DNA of 34,048 nt from Defluviitaleaceae bacterium. GTDB lineage: Bacteria > Bacillota > Clostridia > Lachnospirales > WRAX01. The notes under the pieces are model-generated. The model was not told where the DNA came from. It did not search any database and saw only the letters and a program-made list of their open reading frames with translations. Position 1 is the stretch's first letter. Each line of letters opens with the position of its first letter. Made by a program: the position numbers and the translations under genes. The DNA is taken from contig WQVB01000001.1 of assembly GCA_009781815.1 (NCBI GenBank), positions 1 through 34,048 on the forward strand, given 5' to 3'. Of this stretch, positions 23,788-29,010 are shown piece by piece.

Positions 23788-23816
23788 ATTATACCACAAC
23801 AAAAATATTTTGTCTA
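23788..23816 (-). promoter_or_regulatory. Predicted promoter giving a leaderless tmk mRNA
   Basis: On the minus strand TAGACA (23816-23811), a 17-base spacer and TGGTATAAT (to 23788) form an extended -10 promoter. The expected start, seven bases after the -10, is base 23781, the A of the tmk ATG. Confidence 0.7.
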
Positions 23817-23821
23817 CATAT

Positions 23822-24115
23822 CCACCCCTAAGTCGTCATCCTCATCTCACGTCAATCTAATTTGGAACTTTTACCATTGTAGGGAACCCTGAATCAAGTT
23901 CAGGGCAGGCTCCTTTATGCGTTCCGCCTTGTCTCTCTGAAGGATAAAAAGGTGCAAACCCAATAACGGAATGGATAAATCCATTCCCTACAAGGTTAAA
24001 TTAGATCGACATTTCCCGTGCTTGACATGAGATTTATGTGGGTTAGTTCATATCCTAATTAAGGCTGCCCTTCCCTAATTAGATCCTGAGTCAAGCTCAG
24101 GATGACGACTTGGAA
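23822..24115. repeat. Composite of second- and first-family palindromic repeats
   Basis: A second-family element (about 23848-24010) has outer arms CACGTCAATCTAATTTGG and AAATTAGATCGAC. Its right hairpin GGAATGGAT-AA-ATCCATTCC is intact. Its left hairpin is broken by a first-family module, CCCTGAA-TCAAG-TTCAGGG (23887-23905). A first-family copy (24012-24110) follows, with a decayed left hairpin. This composite and the promoter at 24215 account for the 505-base gap between tmk and tetR; I see no gene in it. Confidence 0.85.
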
Positions 24116-24214
24116 GGGTTGAGTGGCGTTTCGCTACAAGTCTAATGACGTGCTTAAATAATCGTCAAATGACGGCTTGACATAAACAAGCAATAAAATT
24201 TTTAAAATTACATA

Positions 24215-24271
24215 TTGACAATGTAAAGATACCGTGCTATAATCTTTACATCATAAAGTTTACATTGTAAA
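24215..24271 (+). promoter_or_regulatory. Consensus promoter and paired operators of the tetR-MFS operon
   Basis: TTGACA (24215-24220), a 17-base spacer and TATAAT (24238-24243), with TGC before the -10, form a full-consensus promoter. TTTACATTGTAAA (24259-24271) is a perfect 13-base palindrome, and TTGACAATGTAAA (24215-24227) is a near copy overlapping the -35. In addition ATGTAAAGAT (24221-24230) and ATCTTTACAT (24242-24251) are inverted across the -10. This looks like autoregulation by the TetR protein. Confidence 0.85.
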
Positions 24272-24286
24272 GTTAGGGGGATAAAT

Positions 24287-24868
24287 ATGAGCAATAAAAC
24301 ATATCATCACGGTGATTTACGCACAGCCATGATAGAAAAAGGTCTTGAAGCAATAAGTGAAGGTGGCGTTAAAAACCTATCACTACGAAAGGTGGCGTCT
24401 GCCTGCGGGGTAAGCCACGCTGCACCCTATAGCCATTTTAAAAACAAAAAAGAGCTGCTCGGGGCAATAGAAAGCCACATAACAGCCCAGTTTACCCACA
24501 TGCTTAAAGAGGCAGCAAAGGGCAAAAGCAACACGCCAGAAGCACTTTTAGAAATAGGCTGTGCCTATGTGTTGTTCTTCATCAAAAACCCTCAATATTT
24601 TGAGTTTATATTTGACCATTCAGAGATATCCGTAGGGGGTGGCCATGTATATGAGCCTTATGATTTTTTTAAAGATTTTATGGAAAAAACACTTGATAAA
24701 CTTGGGCATTCAAAAGAAGATTATTCTAAAACTTTAATAGCTCAATGGGCTATGATGCAAGGCTTAGTCCACATTTTGACTAGGACAACCATAAAAAATG
24801 GCCCCCCTTTAGAAGAGATTGTTAAAAGCCTTTTATCAAAAAACTACATGATTTTCCCGCAAGGCTAG
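24287..24868 (+). CDS. TetR/AcrR family transcriptional regulator
   Basis: The 193-residue protein has an N-terminal helix-turn-helix: MIEKGLEAISEGGVKNLSLR, then KVASACGVSHAAPYSHFKNK (residues ~35-54). The C-terminal domain includes QWAMMQGLVHILTRTTIKNG, as in the TetR_C WHG-type family. It probably represses its own operon through the palindromes overlapping the promoter. A GGGGG SD precedes the ATG. The MFS transporter gene starts 15 bases after the stop, which suggests that an exported compound is the inducer. The inducer cannot be inferred. Confidence 0.9.
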   Translation: MSNKTYHHGDLRTAMIEKGLEAISEGGVKNLSLRKVASACGVSHAAPYSHFKNKKELLGAIESHITAQFTHMLKEAAKGKSNTPEALLEIGCAYVLFFIKNPQYFEFIFDHSEISVGGGHVYEPYDFFKDFMEKTLDKLGHSKEDYSKTLIAQWAMMQGLVHILTRTTIKNGPPLEEIVKSLLSKNYMIFPQG

Positions 24869-24883
24869 AAGGAGGTTTACATT

Positions 24884-26125
24884 ATGCTTAAATTATTTAA
24901 AGAAAATAAAATGTTTCGTGTGTTTTTGGCCTATCAAGCCTTTTCAGGCCTAGGTCAGGGTATGTTTCAACTTTTTATATTGCTCTCAGTTCATCTTATC
25001 TATCAAAACCCTATATACACAGGCATTGCGGGCTTTTTAATGGCAGGCCCCAGCATCCTCTCTTTTGTTATAGGGCCTATTGTGGATAGAAAAAACAAAG
25101 TAACTATAATGCGTTTAACCTCAGTTTTAGAGTTTTTATCGGTAGCTCTTTTAGCCTTTGTACCTTTTCAAGAAAATTTTGGAGTTTGGTTTATGTTTAT
25201 GGTTATCCTCATCTTTTCTCTATCGTCTCTTTTTGAGGTGCCATCATCCAACGCCCTGCTCCCCCAAATTGTTCATGAAGATGATATAATGAGGGCAAAC
25301 TCCCTCGTTAACATCGCAGCCTTAACAGGCGGCATTGGCATAGCTACACTGCTGTTTGTATCTTTAAGAGGAGGAGAGGTAGATTTCAGCCTTCTATTCG
25401 GCTTTTCATCAGCCTTTATAGCCATAGCCTTTATCTTTTCACTATTTTTGAGAGACTCCTTGGCAAAAAAGCCACAAAGCCCACAAAAGCCACCTAAAAA
25501 CTATCTAAAAGATTTAAAAGAAGGTGCAAAGTTTCTCAAACAAAACATCTTGCTATACATAGTTATAGCCGCCGTGGCAAAAAACTTTGTTATACAAATA
25601 GCATCGGTAAATACGCCTATGTTCGCCGAATATCACGTAGGTGCAGATGGTTATATCTTGCTCACTTTAATGGGCTTAATAGGCGGCATTGCAGCCTCAT
25701 ATTTTGTAGGCATTTTTGGCAGCAGGCTTAAGGTGGGCAAGCTTATCTTTGTTTTGTTTGCCATCGCTGGTATGGTGCGTGTGGTTTTTGCCCTTGTTTT
25801 GCCCCATCATTATATAGGCGGTCTTGCCGTTTTGGTTTTATACGCAGCCCTTGGTGGCTCTCTCAACATTGTTTTTCAATCCCTACGCCAAAAGCTCCCT
25901 CCAAAAGACATGGTCGGCCGCATAGAGACAATCTCCACAACCCTTTCTGCCGTGTTTCTCGCCATCGGTGCTTTGATAGGTGGCTTTTTAGGTAATGCTT
26001 TGCCCGTTGTAGACCACATCTTTATATACCAAGGCATAGCCTACACAGTTATCGGCATTATCGTCATCCTCGTGCCAAAAATAAGAAAGCTGCCTAAAAT
26101 GAATGATATTCAAAAAGAAGATTAA
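24884..26125 (+). CDS. MFS family transporter, probably an efflux pump
   Basis: The 413-residue protein has about twelve hydrophobic helices in two halves. The loop between helices 2 and 3 reads GPIVDRKNKVTIMRLTSVLE, a variant of the MFS DRxxRR motif. The middle cytoplasmic loop is RDSLAKKPQSPQKPPKNYLK. The layout resembles the MFS_3/enterobactin-exporter-like group often annotated as drug or macrolide efflux. The AAGGAGG SD is strong. Co-transcription with the upstream TetR gene suggests substrate-inducible export. The substrate is unknown. Confidence 0.88.
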   Translation: MLKLFKENKMFRVFLAYQAFSGLGQGMFQLFILLSVHLIYQNPIYTGIAGFLMAGPSILSFVIGPIVDRKNKVTIMRLTSVLEFLSVALLAFVPFQENFGVWFMFMVILIFSLSSLFEVPSSNALLPQIVHEDDIMRANSLVNIAALTGGIGIATLLFVSLRGGEVDFSLLFGFSSAFIAIAFIFSLFLRDSLAKKPQSPQKPPKNYLKDLKEGAKFLKQNILLYIVIAAVAKNFVIQIASVNTPMFAEYHVGADGYILLTLMGLIGGIAASYFVGIFGSRLKVGKLIFVLFAIAGMVRVVFALVLPHHYIGGLAVLVLYAALGGSLNIVFQSLRQKLPPKDMVGRIETISTTLSAVFLAIGALIGGFLGNALPVVDHIFIYQGIAYTVIGIIVILVPKIRKLPKMNDIQKED

Positions 26126-26189
26126 TGCTCACCTTATTTAATCTTTATTGTTAGCAGATAACCCTAATTTGTCATCAGACCTGTAGCGA

Positions 26190-26314
26190 AACGACCCTAA
26201 GTCGTCATCCTGAGCTTGACTCAGGATCTAACTGGAGAAGGACGCAGCCCTAAAATATGGCATGCACTACCCCATGTAGATCCTGAGTCAAGCTCAGGAT
26301 GACGTAAGGGGGCA
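26190..26314. repeat. First-family palindromic repeat (CTGAG type)
   Basis: The arms CCTAAGTCGTCATCCTGAGC and GCTCAGGATGACGTAAGGG enclose the usual centre with GGAGAAGGACGCAGCCC and GCACTACCCCATGTAGATCC. It follows the MFS gene. Confidence 0.88.
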
Positions 26315-26330
26315 CAGTTTTGCTACAGGT

Positions 26331-26455
26331 CTATTGCGGGCCCTTGGTTGAGCTTGGTTTTAAGCGAAACTTGATCCGCAATCCCCTTTCTAGTCTGAAT
26401 AATTCAGGAAGGAAGGGGATCCTGAATCAAACCTTGCCAAGGGTTCAGGATGACA
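26331..26455. repeat. Rearranged palindromic repeat
   Basis: It contains the GCGGA-type half (ACTTGATCCGCAATCCCC), the AATTCAGGAAGGAAGGGGAT phrase seen at about 1665-1688, and the end AAGGGTTCAGGATGAC. Extra TTG-rich bases split the small hairpin. This is the last repeat copy in the window. With the copy before it, it covers most of the 461 bases between the MFS gene and the small toxin-like gene. Confidence 0.7.
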
Positions 26456-26494
26456 TTGTCAACGCTATTTGGCCACTCTTTTAAATAAACCCTA

Positions 26495-26523
26495 TTGAAA
26501 ATATACACTAGATATGGTACAGT
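26495..26523 (+). promoter_or_regulatory. Predicted toxin promoter
   Basis: TTGAAA (26495-26500) and TACAGT (26518-26523) are 17 bases apart, with an extended -10 TGG. The predicted RNA start is base 26530, giving a transcript beginning AAGAGCAATC. Confidence 0.6.
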
Positions 26524-26562
26524 GTTATCAAGAGCAATCAAAAAAGCAAGGCGGTTGGCGAC

Positions 26563-26583
26563 CCTCCTAAGAAAGGAGGTGAT
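26563..26583 (+). promoter_or_regulatory. Extended SD of the small peptide, in a hairpin
   Basis: AGAAAGGAGGTGAT (26570-26583) is complementary to the whole 3' end of 16S rRNA. CCTCCT (26563-26568) pairs with AGGAGG (26574-26579) across a five-base loop, so the site can be hidden. Confidence 0.8.
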
Positions 26584-26586
26584 ACC

Positions 26587-26694
26587 ATGTCTAATTTTGA
26601 AATCATTTTAGTTGTATTTGGTTCAATAACTATTGTTTTTGAGCTGATAAAGCTTATGATACATATTTTAGATATATTTTCTCAAAGAAAATAA
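26587..26694 (+). CDS. Small membrane peptide, putative holin-like type I toxin
   Basis: The ATG at 26587-26589 encodes 35 residues: the N-terminus MSNFEIILVVFGSITIVFEL, then IKLMIHILDIF and the basic tail SQRK. One membrane helix with a short charged tail is typical of type I toxins, and the start resembles the MSTFE-type putative holin-like toxins of Firmicutes. The extended SD in a hairpin, the stop codon inside a terminator stem and an opposing promoter fit this class. The family assignment is from memory and the peptide is too short to be sure. It could instead be a small regulatory membrane protein. Confidence 0.65.
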   Translation: MSNFEIILVVFGSITIVFELIKLMIHILDIFSQRK

Positions 26695-26720
26695 CCGCCC
26701 TGGCGAGGTAACGGTTATTT
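26689..26720. terminator. Bidirectional terminator in the toxin locus
   Basis: AAATAACCG (26689-26697) and CGGTTATTT (26712-26720) form a nine-pair stem. On the minus strand it is followed by a T-rich run, so it can end the antisense RNA; on the plus strand it can end the toxin mRNA. It includes the toxin stop codon. Confidence 0.65.
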
Positions 26721-26764
26721 CATAATATCCAATACTTGAAGCCAACCGCTTTGCGATTGCTCTT
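26689..26764 (-). ncRNA. Putative antisense (antitoxin) RNA
   Basis: A minus-strand promoter (26799-26771) would start an RNA of about 75 bases at 26764, ending at the shared terminator. It is complementary to the toxin mRNA only in the terminator region but has the same 5' sequence as that mRNA. No coding frame with an SD is seen. Expression has not been shown. Confidence 0.45.
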
Positions 26765-26770
26765 TTTATT

Positions 26771-26799
26771 ATTATATCAAAAACATTTCACATATGCAA
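26771..26799 (-). promoter_or_regulatory. Predicted promoter of the antisense RNA
   Basis: On the minus strand TTGCAT (26799-26794), 17 bases and TATAAT (26776-26771), with TGA as an extended -10, point toward the toxin gene. Confidence 0.6.
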
Positions 26800-26822
26800 G
26801 ATATTTTTTAAGCCACTCTAAA

Positions 26823-27587
26823 CTAAAGTGGTATTTGCCTTCCAGCATGGTCAAGCTTATAACCATCACGCATTATAAGGTCGCTTACCGTTATAAAGCT
26901 ATAGCCCTCATTTTTAAGGTCTGCCATTATTTTGCGAAGGGCAATGGGCGTTTCAGGTATATCACAATGAAAAAGGATGATAGAGCCATTTTGCAAGTTT
27001 TTGTGCTTTAACACCCGCTCTGTCATGGCCTCTGGCGTTGGTCTTTTCCAATCCAAACTATCCACATCCCATTGTATTGTGTGGTAGTTTATAGACTCCG
27101 CCGCTTTTAGCACCGTGTCGTTAAACTCGCCATAAGGCGGGCGGTAAAGGTCCATCTCTATGCCAAGCACCCCTAGCACACGGGTGTGGGCTGCGGCTAT
27201 CTCTTCCACATTTTGCTCAAAGTTAAGCTTTGCCACATGGGCATGGGTGTCGCCGTGGTTGGCTATGCAATGGCCCGCTTCGTAAAATTTGCGTAAAGCA
27301 TCGGGGTATTTATCAACCCAATACCCACACACAAAAAACGTAGCCTTTGCGTCAAACTCATCTAAAATCTCGATTAGCGTGTCGGTGTCATCTGCCCCCC
27401 ATGCGGCGTTTAGGGTGATAGCAACCACCTTTTCATCCGTTTGGGTTGAAAAGATAGGCAGCATCTTTTCCGCCCCAAACACATTTTGTATGGTGGGGGC
27501 TATCAATATTAAAGCCAAAAGGGCAACGGCCATCCCCACTATGATTTTTGTCATTTTGATGGGGTTAAATTCTCTATTTCTAATCAT
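26823..27587 (-). CDS. PdaB-like polysaccharide deacetylase family protein
   Basis: From the ATG at 27585-27587 (GAGGTG SD seven bases upstream) the protein has 254 residues. An N-terminal membrane anchor (residues ~12-30) leads to the NodB domain: ITLNAAWGADDTDTLIEILD, TFFVCGYW, IANHGDTHAHVAKL with the metal-type His residues, YRPPYGEFND and WDVDSLDW, ending with IILFHCD. PdaB acts in spore cortex formation in B. subtilis. The usual FD of motif 1 is LN here, so the catalytic base position carries Asn. Similar AAWG variants exist in sporulation deacetylases, but activity is uncertain. The 3' end abuts the toxin locus, and the next gene upstream is a small hypothetical. Confidence 0.85.
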   Translation of the reverse strand: MIRNREFNPIKMTKIIVGMAVALLALILIAPTIQNVFGAEKMLPIFSTQTDEKVVAITLNAAWGADDTDTLIEILDEFDAKATFFVCGYWVDKYPDALRKFYEAGHCIANHGDTHAHVAKLNFEQNVEEIAAAHTRVLGVLGIEMDLYRPPYGEFNDTVLKAAESINYHTIQWDVDSLDWKRPTPEAMTERVLKHKNLQNGSIILFHCDIPETPIALRKIMADLKNEGYSFITVSDLIMRDGYKLDHAGRQIPL

Positions 27588-27675
27588 ATCTTTCACCTCA
27601 AATATTAATTTCTATTGCTTCTAAATTAATATTCCAAAACAGCGAAAAAATATGACAAGTTTATATTTTGATACA

Positions 27676-27891
27676 TTAAATCGAGGCTTTTAGGAGTTCA
27701 TCTACATATTCTATAGCTTTCTGTTTGCTGTCGCCCGTCAATTTTGAAAAATTTCTATAGAAAACTTGGCTTTTCTCTATCTCTTCATCAGCAAGGTCTA
27801 TGGCGTTATAATTTAAGGATATGTTGCCTTTTTCGTGCTCTACAGCTTCGTGGCAAGCCGCCATCAGCTCATCAAATAATTCTTTTTCCAT
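27676..27891 (-). CDS. Small hypothetical protein
   Basis: The ATG at 27889-27891 gives 71 residues, beginning MEKELFDELMAACHEAVEHE and ending KAIEYVDELLKASI. It is acidic and helical, and I do not recognise a family. The SD is weak. An open frame reaches 11 codons further upstream into the terminator hairpin at 27912-27941 and is unlikely to be used. It is co-directional with pdaB, 88 bases away. No partner toxin gene is adjacent, so an antitoxin role is not supported. Confidence 0.6.
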   Translation of the reverse strand: MEKELFDELMAACHEAVEHEKGNISLNYNAIDLADEEIEKSQVFYRNFSKLTGDSKQKAIEYVDELLKASI

Positions 27892-27911
27892 ATTATAACC
27901 ATCCCTACAAT

Positions 27912-27941
27912 AAAAACTCGACATATTTATGCCGAGTTTTT
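27912..27941 (-). terminator. Intrinsic terminator after the YbjQ-like gene
   Basis: AAAAACTCG (27912-27920) and CGAGTTTTT (27933-27941) form a nine-pair stem. Read on the minus strand, the stem ends in TTTTTATTG, just after the stop at 27944. It is symmetric and could act in both directions. Confidence 0.75.
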
Positions 27942-27943
27942 AT

Positions 27944-28183
27944 TTACACAAATCTAACAGCCGTACCTGTGGCTAAAATACATCTACCATCACCCACAAA
28001 AGAATAGCGAATGTTTATAACGGCATCTGCTCTCATCTCTTTTGCTTTTTCTTCTATATTTGTATTTACTTTACCTATAATCTTGTCAAGGTCAAAACGC
28101 AAGCCAGCTAGATAACTTCCATTTACAATGCCTATAGTTTCAAGGTTTTTACCTGTTACAAAATCCGTGTTCACTAAAATCAT
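27944..28183 (-). CDS. YbjQ/DUF74 family (heavy-metal-binding domain) protein
   Basis: I place the start at the ATG at 28181-28183, since AAGGAG lies seven bases upstream, giving 79 residues. The pattern TDFVTGKNLETIGIVNGSYL, then IEEKAKEMRADAVINIRYSF and ATGTAVRF, matches the short YbjQ/DUF74 family, which forms pentamers of unknown function. The central region is shorter than in YbjQ of E. coli (~107 residues). An ATG at 28187-28189 overlaps the DUF2200 stop. The two genes form a pair on the minus strand. Confidence 0.75.
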   Translation of the reverse strand: MILVNTDFVTGKNLETIGIVNGSYLAGLRFDLDKIIGKVNTNIEEKAKEMRADAVINIRYSFVGDGRCILATGTAVRFV

Positions 28184-28185
28184 GA

Positions 28186-28536
28186 TCATTCTCCTTTTCG
28201 CAATATTTTATCCATAGCCTTGCCCTTGGCAAGCTCATCTATTAATTTGTCTAATTGGCGGATTTTTTGCATTAGCGGCTCTTCAATCTCCTCTATGCGA
28301 TAGCCACAAATAACGCCCCTTATAAGGTGGGCGTTAGGGTGTAATTGAGGGGCGTTGGCAAAAAAATCCTCAAAAGTGGTTTGGTTGTCCATTGTAACTT
28401 GCAAGGCATTAGTATCATAACCCGTCAACCATGTGATAATCTCGTCAACTTCGCCTTTTGTTCGCCCATTTTTCTCGGCCTTTGTTATGTAGTGAGGGTA
28501 GAGATACTCGCATAGCTTACGCACCCAATAAATCAA
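28186..28536 (-). CDS. DUF2200 family protein, N-terminus uncertain
   Basis: The segments YPHYITKAEKNGRTKGEVDE, ITWLTGYDT, FEDFFANAPQLHPNAHLIRG, VICGYRIEEIEEPLMQKIR and LIDELAKGKAMDKILRKGE match DUF2200 along its length. The function of this family is not known. The usual N-terminus, of the type IYSMSFASVYPHYV, is replaced by IYWVRKLCEYLYPHYI. The only start in this frame is a TTG at 28534-28536 with no SD; upstream the frame is open to a TAG near 28580. The 5' end may have been altered when the neighbouring tnpV segment arrived. Its stop overlaps the YbjQ-like gene. Confidence 0.75.
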   Translation of the reverse strand: MIYWVRKLCEYLYPHYITKAEKNGRTKGEVDEIITWLTGYDTNALQVTMDNQTTFEDFFANAPQLHPNAHLIRGVICGYRIEEIEEPLMQKIRQLDKLIDELAKGKAMDKILRKGE

Positions 28537-28605
28537 TGAGAAAACAGGCCAGTGAAACTCAAGAGCAAGACAACTCTAAAATTATGAATATTGGAGGATT
28601 TTCAC

Positions 28606-28932
28606 ATGAGCCAAGCAACCAACAACCATACTGTTTTTGCTGAAACACCAGCCGCCGAATATTTATCAAAATACGGCATGATGCGACGCAACTACCTCGA
28701 AGAATATCAGCCTGACCTTTACGCCGAACTGCTTCGCAATGGGGAGCTGAAATCCCATTGCTTAGAAATTCAGCAAATAGCCGAAAACAGGCTTAAAAAC
28801 ATGATGAGGCAATTTGCAACTCATAACCCACCCCCAAACCGCAACACAGATGGGCTTGCGTGGGCTGCTCATATGAGTATGCTCAAGCGTTCAGTTGAGG
28901 AAATTATCTTTGTGGAGCTGATTTACGAATAA
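28606..28932 (+). CDS. tnpV: TnpV-like protein from a Tn4451-type mobilizable element
   Basis: The ATG at 28606-28608 has GGAGG eight bases upstream and gives 108 residues. The pattern EYLSKYGMMRRNYLEEYQPD, LYAELLRNGELKSHCLEIQ and the end AEEII/VEEIIFVELIYE matches the TnpV family carried by Tn4451/Tn4453-like elements and other integrative elements of Clostridia. The precise role of TnpV is unknown. No large serine recombinase or mobilization gene is in the window, so this copy is an orphan or part of an element broken here. It is convergent with the helicase-nuclease gene and divergent from DUF2200. Confidence 0.75.
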   Translation: MSQATNNHTVFAETPAAEYLSKYGMMRRNYLEEYQPDLYAELLRNGELKSHCLEIQQIAENRLKNMMRQFATHNPPPNRNTDGLAWAAHMSMLKRSVEEIIFVELIYE

Positions 28933-28970
28933 TTTACGCTTATTGAAGTAAACCTTTTATTATCAAAGAA

Positions 28971-29004
28971 AACGCTATCAGCCGAAAAGCCGATAGCGTT
29001 TTTT
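28971..29004. terminator. Bidirectional intrinsic terminator between tnpV and the helicase gene
   Basis: AACGCTATC (28971-28979) and GATAGCGTT (28992-29000) form a nine-pair stem followed by TTTT on the plus strand. The minus strand has a TTTTC tail. It lies between the converging stops at 28932 and 29011. Confidence 0.88.
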
Positions 29005-29010
29005 GGTGTG

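Larger units (their letters stand above)
26530..26764. repeat. Inverted repeats framing the toxin-like locus
   Basis: AAGAGCAATC with GCGGTTGGC (26530-26559) on the left is mirrored by GCCAACCGC with GATTGCTCTT (26741-26764) on the right. Both convergent predicted RNAs therefore begin with the same bases, each exactly seven bases after its -10 box. Confidence 0.8.

Noticed and set aside
24177..24204. Second TTGACA upstream of tetR
   Set aside because: No acceptable -10 follows at 16-18 bases; the promoter at 24215-24243 is far better.
1545..26455. Possible CRISPR array from recurring repeats
   Set aside because: The repeats are dispersed, palindromic and irregularly spaced, with no unit-spacer pattern and no cas genes.
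28458..28643. Plus-strand frame of 61 residues before tnpV
   Set aside because: It overlaps DUF2200 and the tnpV start with no SD. It could be a remnant of a transposon gene, but the evidence is too weak to call.
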